Positions 52,249-61,858 of a stretch of DNA of 64,000 nucleotides are shown here, piece by piece. The DNA comes from Oceanibaculum nanhaiense (GTDB taxonomy: Bacteria; Pseudomonadota; Alphaproteobacteria; Oceanibaculales; Oceanibaculaceae). The stretch is from positions 399,880-463,879 of the forward strand of contig NZ_MPOB01000002.1 of the NCBI RefSeq assembly GCF_002148795.1, read 5' to 3'. Both the position numbers and the translations under genes were made by a program. The notes beneath the pieces were generated by a model. It did no database searches and was not told the origin of the DNA. It was given only the letters and a program-made list of their open reading frames with translations. Each line of letters begins with the position of its first letter. The first letter of the stretch is position 1.

Positions 52249-52805
52249 TCGCTGAAGATATCGATCAGAAATACCGAGGAGGCCGCGCTGCTGTGCAGGG
52301 CGGCCTTTTTGGTTTCTTCGATCAGCGCGCAGTCGAGCGGGGCGAGGCTGGTGCCGCCGATCTCTATCCCGCCGCTGTGGCACAGCACGAGCAGCGTGCC
52401 GGCGGTGCTGACCTCCAGCTCTCCCTGAAACCGCACCCGCCGCATCAAATGCGTGCAGCTGGCGCGCCGCGTCATGATGTTCAAATTGCTGACCGGGCCG
52501 TCCAGCAGCCGGGCCTCGGCGGGTTGGTCGGCGGCGAAGCGGTAGGGTGCCGCAGCTTGATCGAGCGTCACCGGCGTGTCGCCCGCGACCGCCAGGGTGA
52601 GGCCCGCGCCATCGACGATTGCCAGCGTCCGCACGATGCCCGGAAACGCCGAGAACGGGGCGTCGCTTTCCATGCGGGCAATCGACAGCCGCCAGTCGAA
52701 ATCGTCGAGTCCGGCGCCGGCTGGCGACACCGCGATTTCGGTGGTGGTGCCCTGGCCGTTCTTCCACGGCATCGGCCTGTTGTCGGCATATCGGAAAATC
52801 TGCAT
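52245..52805 (-). CDS. hutD: HutD family protein
   Basis: 186 residues from ATG 52805; the open frame extends 22 codons further without family similarity. HutD is a cupin-like protein linked to histidine utilisation, thought to tune urocanate or formiminoglutamate levels. Seen: the signature MPWKNGQGTTTEIAVSP near residue 12, the FDWRLSIARMESDAPFSAFP block near residue 36, and GPVSNLNIMTRRASC near residue 107. No other hut gene is near, which is unusual but happens in this family. Convergent with the hydrolase and downstream of the nitroreductase gene on the same strand. Confidence 0.88.
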   Translation of the reverse strand: MQIFRYADNRPMPWKNGQGTTTEIAVSPAGAGLDDFDWRLSIARMESDAPFSAFPGIVRTLAIVDGAGLTLAVAGDTPVTLDQAAAPYRFAADQPAEARLLDGPVSNLNIMTRRASCTHLMRRVRFQGELEVSTAGTLLVLCHSGGIEIGGTSLAPLDCALIEETKKAALHSSAASSVFLIDIFSD

Positions 52806-52898
52806 GGCGGCTGTTTCCAGGATAAGGCGGGCAGGGGAGGCCATTCGAGCGCGTGGATTGCCGCCGATCAAAAGCTTTGACGAGGCGCTGGCCGTCGT

Positions 52899-53999
52899 TC
52901 AGGCGGCCCGGATCACCGCATCGACCGGGCGGCGCGGGGAATAGGGCAGGGTCGGGCCGTATCCGAAGCGCAGGACGATGTTTGGGCGCCGGCCCGGCAG
53001 GCCGACCAGCGCCGCAAGCTCCGGCCGCAGTGCCGCGACCTCGACCGGCTGGTTCACGAAGGCGCATTTCAGCCCCAGCGCCGTGGCCTGCAGGGCAAAA
53101 CGCTGGCAGGCGCGCCCGGCCCGCATCCAGTGTTCGCGGTCGTCCTGCTGGCCGACGAACACCGCCACCCCGGCCGAAGAGCGCAGCTGTTCCGCATATT
53201 TATCGTTCTCCGCCTTTGCGGTGAAGACCAGGTCGAAGGCGCGCGGCCCCAGCCAGTCTGGCAACGCCGGATTACCGCTGGCCGCGCTGTACAGCCCGTC
53301 ACCGGTGCGGAGCGCCTGGCTGGGGTTGAAGCGCAGCCAGGCCTTCAGCTCGCGGATAAATGCCGGGTCCGCCATCTGCGCGCTGTTGCCGGCGATGACC
53401 AGGTCGCGGACACGGTCGAGCTGCGGCCGGTCCGTGATCAGCACCATGTCGATGCCGGGAATCGCGGCGGCATCGGTCAGACTGCGCAGGTCAGCCGGGC
53501 TGACGGGGCGGCCATCATAGACGGCGCGGGTCGATTGCCGGCGCGGTATGGCCTCGAACAGGGCCGACTCCTGCGGGGCCGTTGGCTGATGCGCGAAAAC
53601 GATCCGCCCGTCGCCAGTATCGTCGAAGACCAGTTCCCCGCCTTGTCCGCGCGCGGCTGCCGCCAGGGCAAGATTCTCGGCGGCGCATCCCAGGCTCGCA
53701 TAGAGGTGATGATCGTCCGGATCGACCACCGGCGTGCGCCGGCTGAAATCTGGTTGCAGGGCGATTTTGCCCGGTGCTGCCGAGAATATCCAGGGTTGGG
53801 TGTTATGGCCGTTCGCGGCCAGCGTGGCATGGCGGATGAGGTCGCGGTCGCGCGGCTGGACCGGCAGTTCCGCGCGCAGCGCCTGCATGGCATCGCGGTA
53901 GGAAGCGGAGGCTCTCCTCTGCCGCAAGGCAATCCATGCCGCCGCGCCGCCAAGCGCCAGCAGACTTCCGGTGCCGATAAGCAAATGCCGTCTGTTCAT
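52899..53999 (-). CDS. Acg-like nitroreductase family protein with Tat-like signal
   Basis: 366 residues. Flavin-dependent oxidoreductase fold of the Acg group. Seen: MNRRHLLIGTGSLLALGGAA at the N-terminus, a twin-arginine-type signal, then RHATLAANGHNTQPWIFS near residue 60 (the flavin-binding region), PRRQSTRAVYDGRPVSPADL near residue 152 and RAGRACQRFALQATALGLKC near residue 300. The C-terminus ends in RPNIVLRFGYGPTLPYSPRR, also typical. Export with a bound cofactor would fit the Tat signal. The stop lies 94 bases before hutD, so the two may be co-transcribed. Confidence 0.85.
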   Translation of the reverse strand: MNRRHLLIGTGSLLALGGAAAWIALRQRRASASYRDAMQALRAELPVQPRDRDLIRHATLAANGHNTQPWIFSAAPGKIALQPDFSRRTPVVDPDDHHLYASLGCAAENLALAAAARGQGGELVFDDTGDGRIVFAHQPTAPQESALFEAIPRRQSTRAVYDGRPVSPADLRSLTDAAAIPGIDMVLITDRPQLDRVRDLVIAGNSAQMADPAFIRELKAWLRFNPSQALRTGDGLYSAASGNPALPDWLGPRAFDLVFTAKAENDKYAEQLRSSAGVAVFVGQQDDREHWMRAGRACQRFALQATALGLKCAFVNQPVEVAALRPELAALVGLPGRRPNIVLRFGYGPTLPYSPRRPVDAVIRAA

Positions 54000-54090
54000 G
54001 ATGCGCTCCCGCTGGCCCTGCTGGATTTGGCCCTTCGATTCGGGAGGATCAATAGCCGGCGGTCTTGCCCCTACGGCCTTGCCCCTGCCG

Positions 54091-54972
54091 CTATCCGGCC
54101 GTCCGGCGTTTGCGCAGCAGGATGAACACGCCGCTGGAGATGATGATGGCCGCGCCGAGGAAGGTCATGGAATCCGGGATTTCGTGCCAGATCAGCCAGC
54201 CCAGCCCCGTCGCCCAGAGCAGCGCCGTATAGTCGAAGGGGGCCACCAGCGTCGCGGGGGCAAGCCGGAAGGCCTGGGTCATCATCGTCATGCCAATCGT
54301 GCCGAACAGCGCGATGGCGACGAACAGCCAGATATCCTCGGGCCGGATCGGGGTCCAGAAGAACGGCACGAGAAGGCCGCTCAGCAGGGCGGCGGTGCCG
54401 GTCAGGTAGAGCAGCAGCGTCCACACGCTTTCGCGGGGATCCACCCAGCGGGCGCTCAGCATCAGCAGCGCATAGACCAGGGCCGTGGCGACCGGCAGCA
54501 GCGATACCGGCTGGAAGGCGGCAGCCCCCGGCCGCAGGGCGACCAGCACGCCGATGAAGCCGACGATCACCGCCAGCCAGCGCCGCCAGCCGACCTGTTC
54601 GACCCGGAACAGGGCCGACAGAGCGGTGATGAAGAGCGGGGCGACGAAGACCAGCGCCGTCGCCTCGGCCAGCGGCAGGTGGATTAGGCTGGTGAAGAAC
54701 AGCAGCGTTGCGCCGATCCACAGCACCCCGCGCAGCAGATGCGCCGCCGGGCGGTGGGAGCGCAAGGCCACGGTTCCGCCCATCCGCCACGCCACCAGAA
54801 GCGCGAAGGGCAGGGCGATGAGGTTGCGCAGGAACAGGATCTGCAGCGGCGCATAGCGATCGGTCAGGATCTTCGCGATCGCGTCATTCACGCACAGGCA
54901 GGCGATACCGACGCACATCAGCGCGATGCCGGTCAGCCCCTGCGTCCGCGCCGCGCTTGAAACAGGCTGCAC
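54091..54972 (-). CDS. EamA/DMT family transporter
   Basis: Ten-helix drug/metabolite exporter, 293 residues from GTG 54972, which follows GGGGGAAGAG; the open frame runs further upstream but is arginine-rich and unlike a protein N-terminus. Seen: two EamA halves, ALMCVGIACLCVNDAIAKIL near residue 15, LPLAEATALVFVAPLFITAL near residue 95, then LYLTGTAALLSGLLVPFFW and MMTQAFRLAPATLVAPFDYT in the second half. It resembles the RarD/RhaT-like and YdcZ-neighbour branches. The C-terminus is basic (LLRKRRTAG). Substrate unknown. Divergent from the RTX protease gene. Confidence 0.87.
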   Translation of the reverse strand: MQPVSSAARTQGLTGIALMCVGIACLCVNDAIAKILTDRYAPLQILFLRNLIALPFALLVAWRMGGTVALRSHRPAAHLLRGVLWIGATLLFFTSLIHLPLAEATALVFVAPLFITALSALFRVEQVGWRRWLAVIVGFIGVLVALRPGAAAFQPVSLLPVATALVYALLMLSARWVDPRESVWTLLLYLTGTAALLSGLLVPFFWTPIRPEDIWLFVAIALFGTIGMTMMTQAFRLAPATLVAPFDYTALLWATGLGWLIWHEIPDSMTFLGAAIIISSGVFILLRKRRTAG

Positions 54973-55093
54973 TGCTCTTCCCCCGCTCTCAGACCCGCAG
55001 CACCTTAGAGTGCGGGAACGCGGTTTGCCAGAACAGGGCCGCCTCGGCCTGGGTGCTTCCGTCGGCGGCGGAAAGGCCTTATAGGGTTCCGGC

Positions 55094-56269
55094 ATGACAT
55101 ACGAAGTTGTCCCCAACACCGAAGAGACGCCGTGGCGGACCGTCGTGTCGGTCCGTGCCCGGTTCGATACGGAAGACGGGCCGGAATACAAGACCGGCAG
55201 CGGCGTCGTGGTAGGGCGCAACGATGTGCTGACCGCGTCGCATCTGGTCTATGACAGCCGTTATGGCGATGGCGTGGCCGACCATATCGAGGTGGCACCG
55301 GGCAGCACGCCGCTTGCGCAGCCTTTCGGGACCTACACCGCGACCGGCTGGTCGCACGAGATCGTCGATGCGGATGGCAATTTCGAGCTGGAGATCGCCG
55401 AGGCCGCCCGCGACTATGCCGTGCTGAGTTTCGATACCGCGCTGGGCGACGATCTGGGCTGGATGGCGCTCGATGCCGGCTTCACGGCGGGCGCGGCCAA
55501 TCTGACCGGCTATCCGGGGCTGCAATCCGGGCGGATGGTGACGGAAACCGCATCCGCCGGCCCGGCGGAGATCGCCGGCGTGCTGTCACTGACAGGTTTC
55601 GATGTTGATAACGGCCATAGCGGCGGGCCGGTCTGGACAGATGGCGCAGCGGGGCCGGCGGTCGTCGGGCTGGTTTCCACCACCGGCTGGGGCTTCCAGA
55701 TCGGCGGGGCGCAGTATGACCGGATCCTGTCGCTGATGGCCGGCAACGAGCATCTTATCGCTGCCGATGGCCCCATCGACGTGACCGGCGGCGCGCTGGC
55801 CGACGGGATCAGCGGTGGCGATCATGCCGACCGCATCGATGGCGCTGCCGGCGACGACACGCTGGCCGGCGGCAAGGGCGCGGACACGCTGACAGGCGGC
55901 GAAGGCGGTGATGTGCTGCGCGGTGGCAAGGGGCATGATTCGATAACGGGCGGGGCGGGCGACGACACGCTCTATTCCGGCCTCGGGCGTGACACGCTGG
56001 AAGGCGGCACGGGGGCGGATGTCTTCGTGCTGCGCGGTTTCGACCCGGCTTTTCCCGGCGCACTCCTCGCACCCACCATTCTGGATTTCCAGCAAGGTCT
56101 GGATCTGCTGATGGTGGAGGGCGTCACGGAACCGGAGATTCAGGCGGGCCTTGCTGCGCTGACGCTAAATGAGGGTTCCCTGATTTTTTCCGTTGGCGGT
56201 AGCCAGGTAACGCTAATCGGCGTGGAACTCTTGACGGAAGCCGATTTTCTTTTCGTTACGTCTGTATAA
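55094..56269 (+). CDS. trypsin-like serine protease with RTX calcium-binding repeats
   Basis: 391 residues, no N-terminal signal peptide, as expected for type I secretion. Residues 1-220 form an S1-type protease domain: the catalytic His in [16 protein letters not shown] near residue 50, Asp in [15 protein letters not shown] near residue 107, and Ser in [13 protein letters not shown] near residue 176. Residues about 235-310 are RTX nonapeptides ([20 protein letters not shown] and following), which bind calcium outside the cell. The last 80 residues form the usual C-terminal secretion region ([33 protein letters not shown]). No Shine-Dalgarno sequence is seen before ATG 55094. The export apparatus is not in the window. 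Confidence 0.88.
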   Translation: MTYEVVPNTEETPWRTVVSVRARFDTEDGPEYKTGSGVVVGRNDVLTASHLVYDSRYGDGVADHIEVAPGSTPLAQPFGTYTATGWSHEIVDADGNFELEIAEAARDYAVLSFDTALGDDLGWMALDAGFTAGAANLTGYPGLQSGRMVTETASAGPAEIAGVLSLTGFDVDNGHSGGPVWTDGAAGPAVVGLVSTTGWGFQIGGAQYDRILSLMAGNEHLIAADGPIDVTGGALADGISGGDHADRIDGAAGDDTLAGGKGADTLTGGEGGDVLRGGKGHDSITGGAGDDTLYSGLGRDTLEGGTGADVFVLRGFDPAFPGALLAPTILDFQQGLDLLMVEGVTEPEIQAGLAALTLNEGSLIFSVGGSQVTLIGVELLTEADFLFVTSV

Positions 56270-56315
56270 TCGTTTGAAATATTGGTTAATAATCTCTCCG
56301 GGTTGTGTTTTCTGA

Positions 56316-56345
56316 TTGACTGCCTTTACAGGCGGCGCTCATATT
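56316..56345 (+). promoter_or_regulatory. possible promoter of the second RTX gene
   Basis: TTGACT (56316-56321), 18 bases, CATATT (56340-56345), in an AT-rich 150-base gap. The transcript would start about 70 bases before ATG 56420. The second RTX gene is therefore probably transcribed on its own. Confidence 0.4.
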
Positions 56346-56419
56346 TCGATAAAATTATCACAATGCGGTCGTCATAGAATTGCGGCGGCGTGTCAGCCTT
56401 CAGAAAAAGGAACTCAGCC

Positions 56420-57397
56420 ATGGCCACGGTACCGGGCGGAATTTTCGGCACCGGCAATATTAGCTCCTCCGAGGGCGCGAATATCTCCAGTTTCCTGGAT
56501 AAGCTTGGCCTGTCGGAGGGTTCCATCACCCAGGTCACCGTCAGCACGACCGGCACCAATACGATCAGCGACACGACGCCGACTTCGACCTTCACGGTCG
56601 GCAGCGGCCAGACCGTGAATGTCGTGCTGTCCGGTTCGACTGGCAAGACGCTGATCGTCACCGGCAGCGGCAATGCCAGCATCGTCGGCGGCGCCGGCAG
56701 CGATTCGGTGCTCGGCGGTGCGGGCAGCGACAGCATCTTCGGCGGGATCGGCGACGATCAGGTCCGCGGCGGTGAAGGCAACGACATCCTCTATGGCGGC
56801 ACCGGCAACGATGTCGTCTTTGGCCGGCAGGCGGCGGATGGCGACGGGAACAACGAGCTTGAGGGTAATCTCGGTAACGACAGCATCGTCGGCGGTACCG
56901 GCAACGACACGCTGCGCGGCGGCAAGGATAACGACACTGTCGAGGGCACGGCCGGCAATAATTCGCTGTATGGCGGCCTGGGCGACGATTCGATGCTTGG
57001 CGGCACCGGTAACGACACCATCCAGGCGAATGAGGGCAACGATACCCTCTCCGCCGGCAATGCAGTCGCGGCGGAGCTGCGTGGCGGCAAGGGCAATGAC
57101 AGCATCGTCGGCGGCACCGGCAGCGACACGCTCTATTCCGGCATGGGCAGCGACACGCTGACCGGCGGGGCGGGCGACGACATCTTCTCCTTCAAGGGAG
57201 GCGATCAGGCCGCCACCATCACCGATTTCGGCACCGGCAACGACAAGATCGAAATCGCCGGCTACAGCTTTGACCAGCTTACCATCGCCAATAATGGCTC
57301 TGGCAACGCTGTCATCAGCATGCCGGACGGGACGACCATCGAGCTTCAGGGTGTCGATGCCGCCACGCTGACGGCGGACTTCTTCCTGTTCAGCTGA
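56420..57397 (+). CDS. RTX calcium-binding repeat protein
   Basis: 325 residues from ATG 56420 after AAAAGGAACTC; an ATG at 56390 is in frame but lacks such a site. No signal peptide. Residues 1-90 are Ser/Thr/Gly-rich without a known domain (NISSFLDKLGLSEGSITQVT). Residues about 92-260 hold some 15 RTX nonapeptides of the GGxGxDxLx type (GGTGNDTLRGGKDNDTVEG, GGKGNDSIVGGTGSDTLYSG). The end, IFSFKGGDQAATITDFGTGN and a FFLFS terminus, matches RTX proteins secreted by a TolC-dependent type I system. Probably an extracellular structural or calcium-binding protein; no enzyme domain is seen. Confidence 0.88.
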   Translation: MATVPGGIFGTGNISSSEGANISSFLDKLGLSEGSITQVTVSTTGTNTISDTTPTSTFTVGSGQTVNVVLSGSTGKTLIVTGSGNASIVGGAGSDSVLGGAGSDSIFGGIGDDQVRGGEGNDILYGGTGNDVVFGRQAADGDGNNELEGNLGNDSIVGGTGNDTLRGGKDNDTVEGTAGNNSLYGGLGDDSMLGGTGNDTIQANEGNDTLSAGNAVAAELRGGKGNDSIVGGTGSDTLYSGMGSDTLTGGAGDDIFSFKGGDQAATITDFGTGNDKIEIAGYSFDQLTIANNGSGNAVISMPDGTTIELQGVDAATLTADFFLFS

Positions 57398-57510
57398 TCT
57401 TAACAAAGCCGGCCTAAATTTGCCGCGACAGCCCGGCCGGCGGAGACTCCGGTCCGCTGTCGCCACCGGCGGGCGGAATCGTCCCGCGCCAACAAGGGCT
57501 CATATGCCAG

Positions 57511-59817
57511 ATGCGGGAGACAGCGCCCCCCGGTTCCGCCGTTATTGACCTCTTCCTCCTCGGGCGGGAACTGTTTCTCGGCATCCTGTCCGAGACCGCG
57601 CCGCTTCCCGCGGATGCCGTCCTGATCGTCAATCGCGGCGAGAAGCCGGTGCAGCAGCTTCTCCGTACCATTGTGGATGTGCGCGGCGGCGTCCGGCGGC
57701 GCGGTTTCATCCTGTTCCGCCGGTCCGGCCGGTCCACGCAACCCGTCTCCCAGATCAGGATCGAGGCCGGCGACAGGAAGACCCCTCTGGTCCTCTCCCG
57801 GCCGCCGCTGGCCTTCCCCGAGGCCGCGCGGCTGCTTGGCGACGATCTGTGCCTGCGGACCCTCGGTTTCCTCGTGCGTGATGCTGCCCCCAGGCTTGGC
57901 CTGTTCGAACGGGGGCATGACACCTCCGCGATTCGGGCGCTGCTGCTGGAGATGGCGACCGCCCATCTGCCGGTCAGCTATCATACCGACCTGTCCAAAG
58001 GTAAGCATTACGTCGAGGCGCTGCTGGCGGCGCCGGATACACGTCCGGCCACGATCCTGTCGATCGGCGAGGATGGCGCGCGGGTGACGCAGACCAGGCC
58101 GGTCGAGATCGGCCGCATCGCCAATGGCGATTATCTTCAGGGGCTGTTTCTGAACGGTCAGGACGACCGGCCCCTGAAGAACGAACTGGTCGTGATGATC
58201 CAGGCGGACCGGGTGCTGAAGATTGCCAGCCCGGCCATACGCGGCACATCCCCGAAGGCTTTTTTGGACCGTATCGCTGGCTTCGCGTTGCCGGTGCGGA
58301 TTCGGCTGCGCGAAGCGCTGGGCACGATCATCGCGAAGGATGACCTCTTCGGCCCGGCCTTCGCCTGGATGCAGCGCCTGCAGGGGCTGCCGGCCCAATC
58401 GAGCGCCAATGCATCGGCGCCGTTCGGCGGCGGCATCGATTTCGCCGTGCCCTGCGGCGATGCCGGCATTTTCCTGCGCGGCTGGCTGTGGGACCCGCAT
58501 GAGGCGATTGAGCGCTTCGATGCGGTTTCCGCCCATGGCGAGAAAGCCTCGATCCTCGACCGGATGATCCGCATCGAGGATGGCAAGGTGGGCAAGCATT
58601 TCCAGCAGAACAGCCTGCCGGTCCTGCGTCAGGAGCCGGGCTTCGTCGCCTTCCTGCCGATGGCGAAGGGCGCGCGGCACAGCCTGCAGACCCGTGCCGA
58701 GCTGGATTTCGCGGGCGGCGTACGGCTGGACCTGATGAGCGCGGTATCGGCGCTGCCGCCGCGTCTGGCGCGCGATCTGGTGCTGCAATCGCTGCCGCGA
58801 GAGCGGATTACGCCGGAGATTCTGGAAACGCTGTATCACCCGGCGCTGGCCGCCCTGCAGGCGGACTGTCTTGCGGACAAGCGGATCGACCGGGTGATCG
58901 CCTTCGGGCCGCCACCGGCACGGCCCAGGGTCAGCATCGTCATCCCGCTCTATGGTCGTTACGACTTCATCCGCGCGCAATGGATGCGCTTCGCCTTCGA
59001 TCCCGATCTGGCGCATGCCGATCTGATCTACGTCCTCGACAAGCCGGAGGATGCGGCACAGGTCGAATCACTGCTGCACGGGCTGCACCTGACTTTCGGC
59101 GTTTCCTGCCGGCTGGCGGTCAATGCGGAGAATTACGGCTTCGCCGGCGCCTCCAATCTGGGCGCATCGCTGGCAGCGGCGCCGATGCTGCTGTTCCTGA
59201 ATTCCGATGTCGTGCCGATGGGGACAGGCTGGCTCAGCCGGATGCTGGATTTCTACAAGGCGACGCCGGATATCGGGCTGCTCGGCCCGAAGCTGCTGTT
59301 CCCCGATGGCAGTATCCAGCATGCCGGCCTCTATTTCATCGGCGGCATCGCCAAATGGTGGCTGAACGGCGTCTATTGCAAGGGCTATGGCGCCGACTGG
59401 CCGGCGGCCAGTACCTCCCGCGAGGTTCCCGCCGTCACCGGTGCCTGCATGATGATTGCGCGCGACAAGTACGCGGCCGTGGGTGGCATTTCCGAGCAGT
59501 ATGTGATCGGCGATTTCGAGGATACCGACCTCAGCCTGCGCTGCCGCCGGCAGGGCTGGCGCAACTGGTACCTGGCCGATAGCGCGCTGATGCATATGGA
59601 GCGCGCCTCCATCGACGGCCATGCCAGCTACACCCAGGCGCCCGTCGATGCCTATAATGGCTGGCTGCATACGAGGCTGTGGGGCGCGGATATCACCGAG
59701 ATTCAACGCGCGTCCGGTGAAACGATCACGCCAGTGCCGGACGGCGAGGAAGTACCCAACGAGACGAAGCGGACTGCGCGCGGACGTGGTAACGGCGTGC
59801 GGCGGAAGGTGGCATGA
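57511..59817 (+). CDS. large protein with C-terminal family-2 glycosyltransferase
   Basis: 768 residues. The C-terminal GT2 domain is clear: RPRVSIVIPLYGRYDFIRAQ near residue 470, NAENYGFAGASNLGASLAAA near residue 540, LLFLNSDVVPMGTGW with the nucleotide-sugar-binding acidic motif near residue 565, and DFEDTDLSLRCRRQGWRNWY near residue 670. Residues 1-300 are unassigned. Residues about 306-390 resemble the beta domain repeated in the two last genes of the cluster (IDFAVPCGDAGIFLRGWLWDP). No membrane segment or signal peptide is seen. It probably adds sugars to a surface polysaccharide or glycan. It overlaps the next gene by four bases. The bases before ATG 57511 show no strong ribosome site. 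Confidence 0.82.
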   Translation: MRETAPPGSAVIDLFLLGRELFLGILSETAPLPADAVLIVNRGEKPVQQLLRTIVDVRGGVRRRGFILFRRSGRSTQPVSQIRIEAGDRKTPLVLSRPPLAFPEAARLLGDDLCLRTLGFLVRDAAPRLGLFERGHDTSAIRALLLEMATAHLPVSYHTDLSKGKHYVEALLAAPDTRPATILSIGEDGARVTQTRPVEIGRIANGDYLQGLFLNGQDDRPLKNELVVMIQADRVLKIASPAIRGTSPKAFLDRIAGFALPVRIRLREALGTIIAKDDLFGPAFAWMQRLQGLPAQSSANASAPFGGGIDFAVPCGDAGIFLRGWLWDPHEAIERFDAVSAHGEKASILDRMIRIEDGKVGKHFQQNSLPVLRQEPGFVAFLPMAKGARHSLQTRAELDFAGGVRLDLMSAVSALPPRLARDLVLQSLPRERITPEILETLYHPALAALQADCLADKRIDRVIAFGPPPARPRVSIVIPLYGRYDFIRAQWMRFAFDPDLAHADLIYVLDKPEDAAQVESLLHGLHLTFGVSCRLAVNAENYGFAGASNLGASLAAAPMLLFLNSDVVPMGTGWLSRMLDFYKATPDIGLLGPKLLFPDGSIQHAGLYFIGGIAKWWLNGVYCKGYGADWPAASTSREVPAVTGACMMIARDKYAAVGGISEQYVIGDFEDTDLSLRCRRQGWRNWYLADSALMHMERASIDGHASYTQAPVDAYNGWLHTRLWGADITEIQRASGETITPVPDGEEVPNETKRTARGRGNGVRRKVA

Positions 59818-61043
59818 TGCGCATTCTACAGATCGCCCCAGCCTTCTTCGAATTTCAGCCCGGCGGGACGGAACTGTGCGCGCGCAGCCTGCATCGCGCT
59901 GCGCTTGGGCAACCCGGCATCGAGTCGCACCTGCTGGCCTGTGTTCCCTATTGGCATGCCAAACCAGGGGTCGGCAGCGATTTTCTGACGCCGACCAGGG
60001 GGGCGGCGGAAACCGGCATCGCGGTCCGGGCGTTCGATAGTTTCCACCTGTCGCAGCTGGATGATCTTGGTGTTTTAAGATCGTTCCGGGAGTTTCTGGA
60101 GAATTACCGCCCTGACCGGATTCACTTCCACCATCTGCTCTATCTTGGCGTGGAAGGTATCGTTGTCGCCCGGCGGACCTGCCCGAAGGCGGAAATCCTG
60201 CTGACGCTGCATGATTACTACGCGATCTGCGCCAATGACGGGCTGATGACGAAGAAACCGGACGGCGCGCTGTGTTATGCTGCGCAGCCCCATGCCTGCC
60301 TACAGTGTCTTCCGGAAGCGTCCCTTGAGGATTTTGCCTTGCGCGAACAGGGCATCCGGGCGGCACTGGACCTTGTGGACCGGCTGATCGCGCCCAGCGC
60401 CTTCCTGCGAGACCGCTTCATCGCCTGGGGCATTCCGGCAGAGCGGATTGCCTGCCAGCCCAATGCGCTGCCGGAAGGCTGGGCGGGCGCACAGCCCCTG
60501 CCGCCGCGCGAGCGCCGGCTGGGAGAGCCGGCGGTGTTCGGCTTCTTCGCCAATATCATGCCGCATAAGGGGCTGCATCTGCTGCTGGAGGCGGCTTTGT
60601 GGCTGAAGACGCAGGGCGTGGCGGGTTTCCGCATCGCCGTGCACGGCTCGGACAAGCATGCGCCGGAGGCGTATAAGGCGCGCATCGCCGCCCTTGTCGA
60701 GACTCTGGGACCGGCCGTGTCAATGCGTGGCGCCTATGGGCATGAGGAATTGCCGTCGCTTCTCGCCGGTATCGATGCCGTGGTTGTGCCCTCGGTCTGG
60801 TGGGAGAATGACCCGCTGATCGTGCGCCAGTCCGCCGCCATTGGGCGTCCCGTCCTCTATGCTGATCTGGGCGGGCTGGCCGAGGCGGGGGCGCAGTCGG
60901 GCGGGACGGGTTTCGCCGCCGGCGATGTGGCGGCGCTGGCACAGCGGATGCTGGGGATCATCCAGGCGGAGGAGAGCACCCGGACCGAGCCGGCCCTCGC
61001 CGTCATCGGCCAGATGCACAGGCCGGAGAAGAGGCCGGCATGA
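59814..61043 (+). CDS. glycosyltransferase family 4
   Basis: GT-B-fold sugar transferase, 409 residues. The ATG at 59814 lies inside the upstream stop (ATGA); 59817 is an in-frame alternative. Seen: RILQIAPAFFEFQPGGTELC AR region at the N-terminus, the acceptor-side LHDYYAICANDGLM near residue 145 and CLQCLPEAS near residue 165 as in many GT4 proteins, then the donor domain FGFFANIMPHKGLHLLLEAA near residue 245 and VVVPSVWWENDPLIVRQSAA near residue 325 with the nucleotide-sugar glutamate. It stands second in a five-gene coupled cluster. Confidence 0.9.
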   Translation: MMRILQIAPAFFEFQPGGTELCARSLHRAALGQPGIESHLLACVPYWHAKPGVGSDFLTPTRGAAETGIAVRAFDSFHLSQLDDLGVLRSFREFLENYRPDRIHFHHLLYLGVEGIVVARRTCPKAEILLTLHDYYAICANDGLMTKKPDGALCYAAQPHACLQCLPEASLEDFALREQGIRAALDLVDRLIAPSAFLRDRFIAWGIPAERIACQPNALPEGWAGAQPLPPRERRLGEPAVFGFFANIMPHKGLHLLLEAALWLKTQGVAGFRIAVHGSDKHAPEAYKARIAALVETLGPAVSMRGAYGHEELPSLLAGIDAVVVPSVWWENDPLIVRQSAAIGRPVLYADLGGLAEAGAQSGGTGFAAGDVAALAQRMLGIIQAEESTRTEPALAVIGQMHRPEKRPA

Positions 61044-61858
61044 GCAGTGTCACCCGGCCCATAACGCGGACTGAGTTCGAGCGCAGCTTTGGCATCATCG
61101 ACCTGCCGCGCCCGCCGGCCGGCATTCACGATGTCGGCGACGGGGATTTCGATGCCATCGGCCGGGAGTTCCTGTGGAACCTCGTGCACCATGCCGGTCT
61201 GGAACCGCACCACCGGGTTCTCGATATCGGCTGCGGCGTCGGGCGGCTCGCCCTTCCCCTGACGGTTTTTCTCGACCGCACGGGCAGCTATGTCGGCTTC
61301 GACGTCGCTGCCGGGGCAATCCGCTGGTGCCAGGACGAGATTTCCAGCCGGCATGCGAATTTCAGCTTCCACGCGGTCGATCTGCGCCACCCGCTCTATA
61401 ATCCGGGCGGGGCGCTCGACCCGCTCTCCTTCGCCTTCCCGGTGGGGGAGGCGGGCGTCGATCTGGCGGCGGCGGTCTCCGTCTTCACGCATCTGTCGCC
61501 CGGTGTGATGGCGCAGTACCTGCGGCAGGTGCGGCGCAGCTTGGCGCCGGGCGGGCGGTTCTTCTGCACGGCGTTCTTCCTGGACGATGCTGTCAGGGCG
61601 CGGCTGCGCGCCGGCAAATGCCGCATCCCGTTCCGGGCGGACGATCCCGGCTTCTGGCAGGAAGGGCATGCGGATCATCCGGGTGCTGCCATCGCCGTCG
61701 ATCTCGACTGGTTCGTGAAGGCCGCCGCGCAGGCCGGGCTGGGACTGGCCGGGCCGGTCATCCGCGGCCATTGGCCGGACGATACCGGCGGCGAGGGGTT
61801 TCAGGACATGTGCGTGCTGCAGCCGCTTGATCCGGCAATGGCCGGGGGGCGGCGCTGA
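61040..61858 (+). CDS. class I SAM-dependent methyltransferase
   Basis: 272 residues, overlapping the upstream GT4 gene (ATGA) and ending at the A of the next start. The SAM-binding motif is RVLDIGCGVGRLALPLTVF near residue 56, with the acidic second strand YVGFDVAAGAIRWCQDEI near residue 88 and AAAVSVFTHLSPGVMAQYL near residue 140. This layout fits small-molecule or glycan methyltransferases of the Methyltransf_25/11 group. In this cluster it probably caps or decorates the glycan made by the two glycosyltransferases. Confidence 0.88.
   Translation: MSSVTRPITRTEFERSFGIIDLPRPPAGIHDVGDGDFDAIGREFLWNLVHHAGLEPHHRVLDIGCGVGRLALPLTVFLDRTGSYVGFDVAAGAIRWCQDEISSRHANFSFHAVDLRHPLYNPGGALDPLSFAFPVGEAGVDLAAAVSVFTHLSPGVMAQYLRQVRRSLAPGGRFFCTAFFLDDAVRARLRAGKCRIPFRADDPGFWQEGHADHPGAAIAVDLDWFVKAAAQAGLGLAGPVIRGHWPDDTGGEGFQDMCVLQPLDPAMAGGRR

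Noticed and set aside
56690..57180. Regular short repeats as a CRISPR array
   Set aside because: The period is that of RTX nonapeptide codons in an open reading frame; there are no identical repeats with unique spacers.
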